DNA of 64,000 bases from Pseudorhodoferax soli (GCF_003337555.1 NZ_QPJK01000015.1:88313-152312), one strand, 5' to 3'; counted from the stretch's first letter, positions 34,180 to 43,524 are shown. The notes: generated by a model from the letters alone, not told the origin. A program made the numbers and translations.

Positions 34180-34893
34180 TCACCGCCGAAACGCAATCCA
34201 CCCCGTCCAGAACAAGCTGGAGAAGAACCGCTCTTCCCGCCCGAACCCCGTCGCGTGCAGCAGCGCCAACGAGGCCTGCTCGTCCACCGGCGGGTCTGCG
34301 CCCTGCAGGATCTTCGCAAGCTTGGCCTGCACCTCGTCCGGCCCCGCGCCGGCCATGCGCCAGCGCTGCGCCCAGGCCTTGAGCAGCAAGGGGCGGCTGG
34401 CATAACGGTGTGTGTTGCCCGCCAGGATCAGCGGCGCACCCGGTGGCAGCCGCTGCGCGACGGCCTGGAGGATCTCGCGCTTGGCGGCATCGCCGGGCAG
34501 GTGGTGCAGCACACCGACCAGGGTGGCCGCGTCGAAGGTCTGCGCCGCCGGCAGATCCTGCACGGTGCCGAGCACCGCTTCGGTCTGCGCATCCAGCCCC
34601 AGCCCGCGCAGCCGCGCCATCGCCTGGTCCAGCATCTGCGGCGACGGGTCCACGGCCGTGAAGCGCCAACCCGGCTGCAGGGCCGCGATGCTCTGCACCT
34701 CCTGCGCCGTGCCGCCGGCACCGACCACGAGCACATGGCAGGGCGCGGGCTGCGCCTGCTCGGCGTCCAGCGCGGCCGCCAGCAGGCAGGCCGCCAGCGC
34801 ATGGCAGGCCTCGTAGCCGGCCAACGCGATGCGGCTCTGGCGTTCGTACTCCGCGGCGCGTTCCGCATCGAATTTGGCTGCTGCCTCTTGCAT
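34180..34893 (-). CDS. Class I SAM-dependent methyltransferase, 237 aa
   Basis: Rossmann-fold methyltransferase: motif I VLVVGAGGTAQEV, acidic end of strand 2 in FTAVDPSPQML, motif II-like VQDLPAAQTFDAATLVGVLHHL. The ATG at 34893 is preceded by the strong SD GAGGAGG, so the longer TTG start at 34911 is rejected. The substrate is not evident. It stands alone on the - strand between the signalling operon and the Xre-RES pair. Confidence 0.88.
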   Translation of the reverse strand: MQEAAAKFDAERAAEYERQSRIALAGYEACHALAACLLAAALDAEQAQPAPCHVLVVGAGGTAQEVQSIAALQPGWRFTAVDPSPQMLDQAMARLRGLGLDAQTEAVLGTVQDLPAAQTFDAATLVGVLHHLPGDAAKREILQAVAQRLPPGAPLILAGNTHRYASRPLLLKAWAQRWRMAGAGPDEVQAKLAKILQGADPPVDEQASLALLHATGFGREERFFSSLFWTGWIAFRR

Positions 34894-35035
34894 GAAAACC
34901 TCCTCATGCAAAGCTTAGGTCAGCCTCAGCACCTCCGGCATCTCGGTTGCAGAGCCCGCGCCTCGCGTGCCGCGCAGGCGGTGCGCGCGCCGAACCACCC
35001 ATTCGAGCCATAATAAAAGCTCAAAGGAGCCCACC

Positions 35036-35647
35036 ATGTCCACGCCAAGAGCCAAATCCGTTACTCCGAAGCGTGAGATGAGCACGCCGACGGCTCACGC
35101 GCAGGACACAGTGCGGGCCAAGCCCGCCGCGCGCGGACGCATCGGCCGGACGGTCAAGCTGAAGGCTGCCGCCAGTGCTTCGGTCTGGGTGTCGAAAAGC
35201 CGCACGGTCAACATCCGGAATGCGGACTACCTGAGCCTGTTCAAGGAAGATCCGCTGGCGCAGGTTGGCTTGGTCAAGCAAGGCGTGGCGCCGATGGTGA
35301 TCGACGGGCTCGCAGGCGGCATGAAGGTGTCGAAGGACAAGCTTCTCGCCACGCTCGGCCTGCGCCGCGAGACCATCCGGCGCAGGGCGAAGGCAAACGA
35401 ATCCCTTTCCATCGAGGAATCATCGCGGGTGCTGGGCATCGGCCGTCTCATCGGCCAGGTGCAGGCCATCGTGGAGACATCCGGAAATCCGGATGGCTTC
35501 GATGCGGCAGCATGGGTCGGCGCGTGGCTCGACCGCCCGCTCCCGGCGCTGGGCGGCCAGCGTCCCGCTGAACTGATGGACACGGCCGAGGGCCAGGCCG
35601 TCGTCGCCAGCATGATCCTGCGTTCGCAAAGCGGTGCCTTTGCATGA
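35036..35647 (+). CDS. Xre/MbcA/ParS-type antitoxin (DUF2384), 203 aa
   Basis: Antitoxin of an Xre-RES module. A basic, low-complexity N-terminus (1-60) precedes a helical DNA-binding region (MKVSKDKLLATLGLRRETIRRR) and the C-terminal toxin-binding domain with SRVLGIGRLIGQVQ and FDAAAWVGAWLDRPLPALGG, the DUF2384 hallmark. The protein is longer than usual because of the N-terminal tail. SD AAGGAG is eight bases upstream. The stop overlaps the toxin start (ATGA). Confidence 0.9.
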   Translation: MSTPRAKSVTPKREMSTPTAHAQDTVRAKPAARGRIGRTVKLKAAASASVWVSKSRTVNIRNADYLSLFKEDPLAQVGLVKQGVAPMVIDGLAGGMKVSKDKLLATLGLRRETIRRRAKANESLSIEESSRVLGIGRLIGQVQAIVETSGNPDGFDAAAWVGAWLDRPLPALGGQRPAELMDTAEGQAVVASMILRSQSGAFA

Positions 35648-36156
35648 CGATGTCGCTGTGGCGTATCGCCACCGACACGCCGGACTACACCGCCGACGAC
35701 CTCACGGGCAAGGGTGCAGAGATCACGGGCGGCCGCTGGAACCGCGCTGGAACGCCAGTGGTCTATGCGGCGACGAACATTGCGCTGGCGACCCTCGAAA
35801 CGCTGGTCCACTTCAACACGACCGACCTTCCGCTCAACCGCATCCTCGTTCGGCTGGATGTGCCGGATGACATCTGGGTAGTGCGAACAATCCTTACGCG
35901 GCACACGGCGAAAGTGGGCTGGAACGTTTCTCCGGCGGGCAAGGTGTCCTTGGATGCCGGCGATGCCTGGCTCGACAGCGTCGCTACGGTGCTGATGGAG
36001 GTGCCATCGGCGATCGTGCCCGAAGAGGCGAATGTCCTCCTCAACCCACGGCATCCGGGCATCGCACAGATCAGCGCCGTGCGCACCCGGCTCTTTCTCT
36101 ACGACACCCGCTTGCCCATGACAGGCGGGCTCGCCCCGGCGAGACGCAAGAAGTAA
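35644..36156 (+). CDS. RES-domain toxin, 170 aa
   Basis: RES family toxin named after conserved Arg, Glu and Ser. The Arg is in GGRWNRAGTPVVYAA, the Glu in ALATLETLVHFNT, and the Ser probably in DSVATVLMEVPSAIVPEEANVLLNP. RES toxins consume NAD+ when the antitoxin is lost. The gene is less GC-rich than its surroundings, consistent with transfer. A second Met two codons later is an alternative start. Confidence 0.9.
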   Translation: MTMSLWRIATDTPDYTADDLTGKGAEITGGRWNRAGTPVVYAATNIALATLETLVHFNTTDLPLNRILVRLDVPDDIWVVRTILTRHTAKVGWNVSPAGKVSLDAGDAWLDSVATVLMEVPSAIVPEEANVLLNPRHPGIAQISAVRTRLFLYDTRLPMTGGLAPARRKK

Positions 36157-36216
36157 CGGCCCGCACGATCCTGCGTGCCCGCGCAGGCCGCACGCCGTAG
36201 TGCCGCCGGCGCCGCC

Positions 36217-36909
36217 TTACGCCATCCGCCGCGCCGCCTCCACGCACACGGCCTCGCGCCGCATCAGCATCCCCTGCGCCATCTCTCTCACCGCCGCGAC
36301 CGTGCCCGCATCCGCCACGCGGGGATGCCCGCTGTCGAAGGGTGGTGCCGGGTCGTACTCCAGCATCAGCTGTAGGCGCTTGGCCACGTCTTCGCCGCGC
36401 AGCAGGTCGAGCAGCACGAAGGCGAAGTCCAGGCCCGAGGTGACGCCGGCGCCGGTCACGCGGTTGCGGTCGATCACCACGCGCTCGGGCACCACCTGCA
36501 CGGGGAACAGGCGCAGGAAATCCAGCGACAGCCAATGGCAGGTGGCCTCGTAGCCGTCGAGCAGGCCGGCTGCCGCCAGCAGCAGCGAACCCGTGCAGAC
36601 CGAGGTGACCCACTGCGCGCCCTGTGCCTGCTGGCGCAGGAAGGCCGCCAGTTCGGCGTCGGCCATCAGCTCGTTCTGGCCGGGGCCGCCGGGCACCACG
36701 ATCACGTCGAGCTGGGGCGCGTCGGAGAACGACAGCGTGGGCGTGACGATGAGGCCGGTGTCGCACTTCACGGGCTTGCAATCCTTCCAGACCAGGTGGC
36801 AGACGCTGTTGGGCGTGCGCGCCAGCACCTCGAAGGGGCCGAGGGCGTCGAGCGAGGTCATGCCCTCGAAGACGAGCACGCCGATCTGCAACGGTTGGGT
36901 TTTGTTCAT
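36217..36909 (-). CDS. DJ-1/PfpI family protein A (isonitrile hydratase-like), 230 aa
   Basis: DJ-1 fold with the nucleophilic-elbow Cys105 in VTSVCTGSLLLAAAGLL and the GLDALGPFEV-type N-terminus (TSLDALGPFEVL) shared with isonitrile hydratase and the sensor half of GlxA regulators. It lacks a DNA-binding domain. It is the last gene of the 43437-36217 operon and overlaps the flavoprotein stop by 4 nt. A second DJ-1 protein is encoded at the head of the same operon. Enzymatic role (hydratase, glyoxalase or other) is not determined. Confidence 0.88.
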   Translation of the reverse strand: MNKTQPLQIGVLVFEGMTSLDALGPFEVLARTPNSVCHLVWKDCKPVKCDTGLIVTPTLSFSDAPQLDVIVVPGGPGQNELMADAELAAFLRQQAQGAQWVTSVCTGSLLLAAAGLLDGYEATCHWLSLDFLRLFPVQVVPERVVIDRNRVTGAGVTSGLDFAFVLLDLLRGEDVAKRLQLMLEYDPAPPFDSGHPRVADAGTVAAVREMAQGMLMRREAVCVEAARRMA

Positions 36910-38048
36910 GGTTGGCTTCCGGCGCCGCGCAGGCGCGTGGGGGAGAGGGCTTCAGCACGCACGCCGCAGCGCGCGATGTGGTCGGGCATGGGCGCGCCGG
37001 TGAGCTGTGCTGCCGCCAGTTCTGACACCGCAGCCGCGGTCTGGATGCCGTAGCCGCCCTGGGCGGCCAGCCAGAAAAAGCCGGGCGCCTCCGTGTCCGC
37101 GCCGACCACCAGGTCGCCATCCGGCACGAAGGAGCGCAGGCCGGCCCAGGTGTGCCTGGGGCGACGAATCTGCAGCGTGGTCATCTCCTCGATGCAGTGG
37201 ATGCCGGTGGCCACATCGATCTCTTCGGGCTGCACGTCTTGCGGGTCGACCGGGTCGGCGTTGGCGGGCGAGCCCAGCAGCTGGCCGGCGTCGGGCTTGA
37301 AGTAGTAGCGCTCGTCCACGGCGATCACGGTGGGCCAGCCGGCGATGGCAGCACCGGCCGGCGCCTCGAAGGTGAAGGCGGTGCGGCGCCTGGGCTGCAG
37401 GCCGATGGGCGCCACGCCGCTGCGCTGTGCCACCACGTCGGCCCAGGCGCCGGCGGCGTTGACGAGGGTGGCGGCCGTGCAGGTGCGGCCGTCTGCCAGG
37501 TGCACCGCCCAGCGGCCGCCCTGCCGCGTGGCCTGGGCGAACTCGGCGTCGTGCAGGCTCAGGCCGCCGCGGGCACGGTAGCCGCGCAGGTAGCCCTGGT
37601 GCAGCGCGTGCACGTCCATGTCCATCGCGTCGCGCTCGTGGACGGCGCCGCAGACCATGTCTTCGCGCAGCACCGGGCAGAGCGCCAGCACCTCGCGCAC
37701 CGACAGGCGTTCGACGCCGGAGGAAGACGCGCGCAAGACCTCGAAGGCCTCGGCCAGTTCCCGCTCCTGCCCGGGTTTCGCCACATGCATGCAGCCGCGC
37801 GGCGTGAGGATGGGATGCTCGGTGAAGCCGGCCGGCGGTGATGCGTAGAAGGCACGGCTGGCACGTGTCAGCGCGCGCACCATGGGCGTGCCATAGGTCT
37901 CCATGAACATGGCGGCGGAGCGGCCGGTGGCGTGGTAGCCGGGCTGCGCTTCGCGCTCCAGCAAACCCACGCGCCCATGCGGTGCGAGATGCCAGGCCAC
38001 GGACGCGCCCGCGATGCCTGCGCCCACCACCAGATATTCGAACTCCAT
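36906..38048 (-). CDS. FAD-dependent amino acid oxidase-like (DAO family) flavoprotein, 380 aa
   Basis: N-terminal dinucleotide-binding motif VVGAGIAGASVAWHL, DAO-type substrate domain, and a C-terminal QGGYGIQTAAAVSELAA that closes the FAD site. Length fits glycine/D-amino acid oxidases and sarcosine oxidase-like enzymes. The start at 38048 follows GAGGAA; an in-frame ATG at 38078 overlapping the permease stop (ATGA) is an equally credible start adding 10 residues. It should oxidise an amine or imino acid imported by the cognate transporter. Confidence 0.9.
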   Translation of the reverse strand: MEFEYLVVGAGIAGASVAWHLAPHGRVGLLEREAQPGYHATGRSAAMFMETYGTPMVRALTRASRAFYASPPAGFTEHPILTPRGCMHVAKPGQERELAEAFEVLRASSSGVERLSVREVLALCPVLREDMVCGAVHERDAMDMDVHALHQGYLRGYRARGGLSLHDAEFAQATRQGGRWAVHLADGRTCTAATLVNAAGAWADVVAQRSGVAPIGLQPRRRTAFTFEAPAGAAIAGWPTVIAVDERYYFKPDAGQLLGSPANADPVDPQDVQPEEIDVATGIHCIEEMTTLQIRRPRHTWAGLRSFVPDGDLVVGADTEAPGFFWLAAQGGYGIQTAAAVSELAAAQLTGAPMPDHIARCGVRAEALSPTRLRGAGSQP

Positions 38049-38074
38049 GGCCGGTTCCTCTTCGGTCGTCTCTT

Positions 38075-39988
38075 TCATGGCACGACGGCCTGCGCGCCGG
38101 GCGGCTCCACCGCGGCCTTGGCCCGCGGCCGCGCGGGCCGGCGCCACAGCCCCGCCACGCTGCCGACGATGCCGCCGCGGAAGGCCAGCACCACCACGCA
38201 GAACACCAGGCCCTGCGCCACGGTCACCCAGTCCTGCAGCTCCGACATGTAGGTCTGCATGCTGATGAGGGCCAGCGCGCCGACGATGGGGCCGACGATG
38301 GTGCCAAGGCCGCCCACCAGCGTCATCAGCAGCAGTTCGCCCGACATGTGCCAGCCCACGTCGGTCAGCGTGGCGATCTGCACGGCGATCGCCTTGGTGG
38401 CGCCGGCCAGCCCGGTGATGGCGGCCGAGAACACGAACATCGACCACTTGACGCGGTTGGCGTTGTAGCCGAGCGAGATGGCACGCGGCTCGCTGTCGCG
38501 CACGGCCGCCACGATGCGCCCGTACGGCGAGTGCACCAGCCGCGCCACCATCAGCAGCGCGGCGCCGCAGACCGCCAGCACGAAGAAGTAGACCGCCACG
38601 TCGCTCTTCAGGTCCCACACGCCGAAGGCCACGCCGCGCGGGATGTCCTGGATGCCGTCTTCACCACCGGTGAACGGCGCCTGCAGGCAAAAGAAATAGA
38701 CCATCTGCGCCAGCGCCAGCGTGGACATCGCGAAGTAGATGCCCTGCAGCCGGATGGCGATGAGGCCGACCACGGCGCCCAGCGCGGCCGACACCAGCGT
38801 GGCCCCGAGGATGGCCCATTCGGGCGCGAAGCCCCAGGCCTTGGCCAGGTGCCCGGCCACGTAGGCCGCGAAGCCGAAGAACATGGCATGGCCGAACGAC
38901 AGCACGCCCATGTAGCCCAGCAGCAGGTTCACCGCGCTGGCGGCCACCGCGAAGCACAGCACCTTGACCAGGAACACCGGGTACATGACGAACGGTGCCG
39001 CGGCCAGCGCCGCCAGCGCCACCGCCAGCAGTGCCCAGCGGAGCGGCGCGCGCAGCTTGGGAAGGCGGCTGGGCCGCGTGTCCAGCGCGGCGCTGGCGTG
39101 CTGCGTGATGACACCCTTGCCGAACAGCCCGGCCGGCTTGATGAGCAGCACCGCGGCCATGACGATGAAGACCACCGTGTCCGACAGCGGCGGGTAGTAG
39201 TAGCGCACCAGGCCTTCGGTCAGCCCCAGCAGGTAGCCGGTGATGATGGCGCCCTTGATGGAGCCCATGCCGCCGATCACCACCACCGCGAAGATGATGA
39301 CGATGAGGTTGGAGCCCATCGTCGGGCTCACGTTGTAGATGGGCGCGGCGAACACGCCGGCCAGCCCTGCCAGGCCCACGCCGAAGCCGTAGACCAGCGT
39401 GACCATGCGCGGCACGTTGATGCCGAAGCTGCGCACCAGGTCCGGCCGCTCGATAGCGGCGCGCAGGTAAGCGCCCAGCCGTGTCTTCTCGACGGCGTAC
39501 CAGGTGGCGAGGCACACCAGCAATGAGGCGAACAGCGCCCACAGCCGGTAATACGGCAGGTAGCCCAGCCCGGTGCGCAGGCCGCCCGGCATCGGGTTCG
39601 CATAAGGCAGGCCGGCGGAGCCGAAGGCCTTGCGGTACAGGCCCTCGACGATGAGCGTGATGCCGAAGGTCAGCAGCAGGCCGTAGACGTGGTCCAGGTG
39701 GTAGAGCCGGCGCACGAACAGCCGCTCGAGCACGATGCCCGAGATGCCCACGATCAGCGGCGCCAGCAGCAGCGCCCACCCATACGGAATGCCGCCCCAC
39801 TGCAGCAGCATCCAGGCGGTGAACGCGCCCATCATGTACTGCGCGCCGTGCGCGAAGTTCACCACGTTGAGCAGGCCGAAGATGATGGCCAGGCCCAGGC
39901 TCATCATGGCGTAGAAGGAGCCGTTGATCAGGCCCAGCAGCAGCTGGCCGAACAGCGCGGGCGAGAGGATCCCCAGCGATTCAAGCAT
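38075..39988 (-). CDS. Fused Liv-type ABC permease (LivH-LivM in one chain), 637 aa
   Basis: Residues 1-290 form a complete LivH permease (GLINGSFYAMMSLGLAIIFG, NFAHGAQYMMG, VVIGGMGSIKGAIITG). After a short Pro/Arg linker (about 300-315) a complete LivM permease follows (GYMGVLSFGHAMFFG, LQGIYFAMSTLALAQMVYF, MTLVGGLGTIVGPIVGA). Most Liv systems encode these separately; the fusion fixes a 1:1 permease ratio. Its start overlaps the livF stop by 8 nt. Confidence 0.92.
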   Translation of the reverse strand: MLESLGILSPALFGQLLLGLINGSFYAMMSLGLAIIFGLLNVVNFAHGAQYMMGAFTAWMLLQWGGIPYGWALLLAPLIVGISGIVLERLFVRRLYHLDHVYGLLLTFGITLIVEGLYRKAFGSAGLPYANPMPGGLRTGLGYLPYYRLWALFASLLVCLATWYAVEKTRLGAYLRAAIERPDLVRSFGINVPRMVTLVYGFGVGLAGLAGVFAAPIYNVSPTMGSNLIVIIFAVVVIGGMGSIKGAIITGYLLGLTEGLVRYYYPPLSDTVVFIVMAAVLLIKPAGLFGKGVITQHASAALDTRPSRLPKLRAPLRWALLAVALAALAAAPFVMYPVFLVKVLCFAVAASAVNLLLGYMGVLSFGHAMFFGFAAYVAGHLAKAWGFAPEWAILGATLVSAALGAVVGLIAIRLQGIYFAMSTLALAQMVYFFCLQAPFTGGEDGIQDIPRGVAFGVWDLKSDVAVYFFVLAVCGAALLMVARLVHSPYGRIVAAVRDSEPRAISLGYNANRVKWSMFVFSAAITGLAGATKAIAVQIATLTDVGWHMSGELLLMTLVGGLGTIVGPIVGALALISMQTYMSELQDWVTVAQGLVFCVVVLAFRGGIVGSVAGLWRRPARPRAKAAVEPPGAQAVVP

Positions 39989-40700
39989 GTCCCATCCCCA
40001 GGTAGGCTTCGACGCGGCCAGCGTCCCGGTGCATGTCGCCCTTCGTCAGCATGTCGACCACGCGGCCGGTCTCCATGACGACGTGGCGATCGGCCAGCTC
40101 GGTGGCGAAGCGCAGGTTCTGCTCCACCAGCAGGATGGTGAAGCCGCGGCGCTTGAGTTCCAGCACGGTGCGCGCGATGAGCTTGACGATCACGGGCGCC
40201 AGGCCCTCGCTGGGTTCGTCCAGCAGCAGGGTCTTGGCGCCGGTGCGCAGGATGCGGCCGATGGCCAGCATCTGCTGCTCGCCACCCGAAAGCTTGGTGC
40301 CCTGGCTGGTGCTGCGTTCGCGCAGGTTGGGGAACAGCGCGTAGACCTCGTCGAGCGAGAGCCCGCCTGCGCGCAGCACGGGCGGCAGCAGCAGGTTCTC
40401 GCGCACGCTGAGCTGCGAGAAGATGCCGCGCTCTTCGGGGCAGTAGGCCATGCCCAGTCTGGCGATCTGCTCGGGCAGGCAGCGCGCGATGGGCTGGCCT
40501 TCGAAGGCGATGCTGCCGGTTTTCTCGGCGATGAAGCCCATCAGGCACTTGAGCGTGGTGGACTTGCCGGCGCCGTTGCGGCCCAGCAGCGTGACGACTT
40601 CGCCGCGCGCCATCGTGAAGCTGACGCCGTCGAGCACCTGGTTGCCGGCGTAGCCTGCGCTGAGATTGCGCACGTCCAGGACGGTGGTGGAGGTTTCCAT
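39981..40700 (-). CDS. ABC transporter ATP-binding protein, LivF-like, 239 aa
   Basis: Complete ABC ATPase of LivF size: Walker A GRNGAGKSTT, signature [13 protein letters not shown], Walker B TLLLDEPSEGLAP, and VEQN in the switch position. Unlike the LivF-like gene at 13875 it has no C-terminal fusion. It starts 2 nt after the LivG stop. Confidence 0.92.
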   Translation of the reverse strand: METSTTVLDVRNLSAGYAGNQVLDGVSFTMARGEVVTLLGRNGAGKSTTLKCLMGFIAEKTGSIAFEGQPIARCLPEQIARLGMAYCPEERGIFSQLSVRENLLLPPVLRAGGLSLDEVYALFPNLRERSTSQGTKLSGGEQQMLAIGRILRTGAKTLLLDEPSEGLAPVIVKLIARTVLELKRRGFTILLVEQNLRFATELADRHVVMETGRVVDMLTKGDMHRDAGRVEAYLGMGHA

Positions 40701-40702
40701 GG

Positions 40703-41467
40703 TCAGTGCCCGATGTAGGCTTCGAGCACGCGGGAATCGGCCGCCACTTCCGCGTAGCTGCCTTCGGCCAGCACCTCGCCGCGGCACAGCACGGTGACGG
40801 TGTCCGACAGCCGCTCGACCACCTTCAGGTTGTGCTCCACCATCACGATGGTCCTGGTGCCGGCCTGCGCGGCGATGAGGTCGGCCACGCGGTGCACGTC
40901 CTCGGTGCCCAGGCCGGCCATGGGTTCGTCCAGCAGCACGAGATCGGGTTCCAGCGCGAAGGTGGTGGCCAGCTCCAGCGCGCGCTTGCGGCCATAGGGC
41001 AGTTCGCCGGCGGCCGTGTCGGCCCACTCGCTGAGGCCGAACTGGCGCAGCAGCGCGTGCACCTTGTCGTCCAGGGCGGAAAGGCAGGCGGTGGAGCGCC
41101 AGAACACCTTCTGCAGGCCCGAGAGGCGCTGCAGCGGCACGCAGACGTTCTGCGCCACCGTCAGGTGCGGGAACACGGCCGAGATCTGGAACGAGCGCAC
41201 CACGCCCTGGCGCGCCAGCTGCGCGGGCGGCGTGCGCGTGACATCCTCGCCGCGGTAGACGATGCGGCCGGCATCGGGCTCCAGGAAGCGCGTGAGCAGG
41301 TTGAACAGCGTGCTCTTGCCCGCGCCGTTGGGGCCGATGACCGAGTGCACCGTGTTGCGCTGCACCGTGATGTCCACGTTCTTCACGGCCGTGAAACCCG
41401 AGAAGCTGCGCGTGAGGCCGCGCGCGGTGAGGATGGCGGCCGCGCCACCGATGGCAGGCTCGTTCAT
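40703..41467 (-). CDS. ABC transporter ATP-binding protein, LivG-like, 254 aa
   Basis: LivG ATPase: Walker A GPNGAGKSTLFN, the family insert, degenerate signature LPYGRKRALELATTFAL, Walker B LVLLDEPMAGLG, and VEHNLKV with the switch His. It follows the binding-protein gene by 10 nt and belongs to the operon 43437-36217. Confidence 0.92.
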   Translation of the reverse strand: MNEPAIGGAAAILTARGLTRSFSGFTAVKNVDITVQRNTVHSVIGPNGAGKSTLFNLLTRFLEPDAGRIVYRGEDVTRTPPAQLARQGVVRSFQISAVFPHLTVAQNVCVPLQRLSGLQKVFWRSTACLSALDDKVHALLRQFGLSEWADTAAGELPYGRKRALELATTFALEPDLVLLDEPMAGLGTEDVHRVADLIAAQAGTRTIVMVEHNLKVVERLSDTVTVLCRGEVLAEGSYAEVAADSRVLEAYIGH

Positions 41468-41477
41468 CTCGGCGCGC

Positions 41478-42704
41478 TCACTTCGCCTTCGCGGCAGCGC
41501 TGGCCAGCAGCGGGCAGTCGCTCTGGGCCAGCGGGATGTAGGCCTCGTCCGCGGGGATCACGGCGGAGATCTTGTAGTAGTCCCATGCGGCCTTGGATTC
41601 GGCCTTGGACTTCACCGTGACCAGCAGGAAATCGTGCGCCAGCTTGCCGTCGTCGCGCAGCGTGGCGTTCCTGGCGTACATGTCGTTCACCGGCGTGCTG
41701 CGCATCTTCTCGGCCACGGCGTCGGTGGCGTCGCTCTTGGTGGCCAGCACGGCCTTCAGGTAATGCGTGGTGGCCGAGTACATGCCGGCCTGCGACTCGG
41801 TGGGCATGGCCTTGTGCCGCTCGAAGAAGCGGCGGGCGAAGGCGCGGGTGTTGTCGTTGCGGTCCCAGTACCAGGCGGACGTGCCCGACAGGCCCTGCAT
41901 CACGTCGATGCCGGCCGCGTGCACATCGGTGATGGACAGCAGCAGCGAGACGGGCCGCTGCTTGCCTTCCTGCATGCCGAACTCCTTCCATTGCTTCATC
42001 GCGTTCACCAGTTGCGCGCCCGCGTTGGCGAAGGCCACCACCTTGGCGTTGGAGGCCTGTGCCTGCAGCAGGAACGCGCTGTAGTCCGAGGTGCCCATGG
42101 GGTGGAAGATCTCGCCCACGGCCTTGCCGCCATTGGCGCCGATGAAGTTCTTGGCCTCCTGCACCATGTTCTTGCCGAACGCGAAATCGGCGGCCACGAA
42201 GTACCAGGTGTCCAGGCCGGCCTTCGTCAACGTGCGGGCCGGGCCGGACACCAGCGCATAGGAGTCGTGCACCCACGAGAAGCCTGTCCTGGCGCACTGC
42301 TTGCCGGTCAGCTCGGTGGTGCCGACGATGCCGTACAGCGCGATCTTGTTCTTCTCTTTGATGACGGACTGCACGCCCAGCGCCACGGCGGAGTTGGCGA
42401 TGTCGAGCACGGCGTCGACCTTGTCCACGTCGAACCAGCGCTTGACGATGGTCAGGCCCACGTCGGGCTTGTTCTGGTGGTCGGCCACCAGCACCTCGAC
42501 CTTGGTGTCGCCCAGTTGCGCCTTCATGTCTTCCACCGCCATGCGCACCGCGAGCGCGGAGCCCGGGCCCGTCAGCGCAGCGTAAGGGCCGGACTGGTCG
42601 TTGATGACCCCCAGTTTGACGACACCGTCCGAGATCTGTGCGAAGGCTGGCAGCGCTGCGAGCAACGCTGCCGCGAGGATGCAGCTGCGGGTGACGGGTT
42701 TCAT
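41478..42704 (-). CDS. ABC transporter substrate-binding protein (Liv-type), 408 aa
   Basis: Signal peptide MKPVTRSCILAAALLAALPA with cleavage after AFA. The mature part begins VVKLGVINDQSGPYAALTGP and contains RWFDVDKVDAVLDIANSAVA and THYLKAVLATKSDATDAV, typical of the amide/urea/aliphatic substrate branch of Liv receptors. Start 42704 has AAGGAAG eight bases upstream; ATG 42719 is a less likely alternative. Determines specificity of the operon's importer. Confidence 0.91.
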   Translation of the reverse strand: MKPVTRSCILAAALLAALPAFAQISDGVVKLGVINDQSGPYAALTGPGSALAVRMAVEDMKAQLGDTKVEVLVADHQNKPDVGLTIVKRWFDVDKVDAVLDIANSAVALGVQSVIKEKNKIALYGIVGTTELTGKQCARTGFSWVHDSYALVSGPARTLTKAGLDTWYFVAADFAFGKNMVQEAKNFIGANGGKAVGEIFHPMGTSDYSAFLLQAQASNAKVVAFANAGAQLVNAMKQWKEFGMQEGKQRPVSLLLSITDVHAAGIDVMQGLSGTSAWYWDRNDNTRAFARRFFERHKAMPTESQAGMYSATTHYLKAVLATKSDATDAVAEKMRSTPVNDMYARNATLRDDGKLAHDFLLVTVKSKAESKAAWDYYKISAVIPADEAYIPLAQSDCPLLASAAAKAK

Positions 42705-42738
42705 GGGGGCTTCCTTCATCGAGGGTGGAGGGGGGAGG

Positions 42739-43437
42739 TCAGGCCATGGAGGCGAGGCGGCGGGCCGCCTGCGCGATCTGCGGTTCGACGACATCGCGCA
42801 GCCAGGCGGCAGGCACCGCACGCGCACGGGCGACGCGCTCGGCGCCGGCCTTCTCGGGCGAGCCGCTGTCCAGCGGCGGCTGGGGGTCGTATTCCAGGCC
42901 CAGCTGGATCATGCGTGCGGCTTCCTCTCCTGCCAGTTCGGTGGCCAGGGTGAAAGCGAAATCGATGCCAGAGGTGACGCCCCCGCCAGAGAGGCGGTTG
43001 CGGTCGCGCACCACGCGCGCCGCCACCGGCTCGGCGCCGAACTGCGTCAGGTAGTGCCGCCACATCCAGTGGCAGGTCGACCGGTAGCCCTGCAGCAGCC
43101 CGGCCGCGCCCAGCAGCAGCGAGCCGTTGCAGACGGAGGTGACATAGCGCGCGCTGGCGCCCTGGTCCCGCAGGAAGGCCATGGTCTCGGCGTCATTGAG
43201 TTGCTCGACCACGCCGGCGCCACCGGGCACACAAAGCACGTCGAACTGCGGGCTGTCGGCGAAGGTGGTGGTCGGGTTGAGGCTGAAGCCCACGTCCGTC
43301 ATCAAGGGCTCGCGGGCCTTCCACGCCAGGTGCACCGTGGCGCCGGGCACGCGGCTGAGCACCTGCGCCGGGCCGGTGAGATCGAGCTGCGTGACCTTGG
43401 GAAAGACCAGGAATCCGATGTGCAGAGGGTTTGTCAT
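42739..43437 (-). CDS. DJ-1/PfpI family protein B, 232 aa
   Basis: DJ-1 fold protein without a DNA-binding domain; Cys103 lies in VTSVCNGSLLLGAAGLL, and TQLDLTGPAQVL is the usual N-terminal motif. It is paralogous to the DJ-1 protein at the other end of the operon (shared CNGSLLL/CTGSLLL, GVTSGIDFAF/GVTSGLDFAF). Divergent from the GlxA regulator at 43525, with a shared 87-bp promoter region. The gap to the binding-protein gene is 34 nt. Possible isonitrile hydratase-like activity, unproven. Confidence 0.88.
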   Translation of the reverse strand: MTNPLHIGFLVFPKVTQLDLTGPAQVLSRVPGATVHLAWKAREPLMTDVGFSLNPTTTFADSPQFDVLCVPGGAGVVEQLNDAETMAFLRDQGASARYVTSVCNGSLLLGAAGLLQGYRSTCHWMWRHYLTQFGAEPVAARVVRDRNRLSGGGVTSGIDFAFTLATELAGEEAARMIQLGLEYDPQPPLDSGSPEKAGAERVARARAVPAAWLRDVVEPQIAQAARRLASMA

Positions 43438-43488
43438 GAAGCTGTTGTAAGGGTCCGATCGATGGGCCATTGTTGAAGTCGCAGCCCT

Positions 43489-43524
43489 TGGCGTAAATGA
43501 CAAACGCAAGCTAATATCCGCCAG
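43489..43524. promoter_or_regulatory. GlxA-type box 1
   Basis: TGGCGTAAATGACAAACGCA (43489-43508) is followed by a block ending TCCGCCAG just before the GlxA ATG. The 36 bp agree with 49580-49615 at all but four positions. It lies in the divergent promoter of the GlxA gene and the DJ-1/Liv operon. TGGCG at one end and CGCCA at the other give partial dyad symmetry. Confidence 0.65.
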
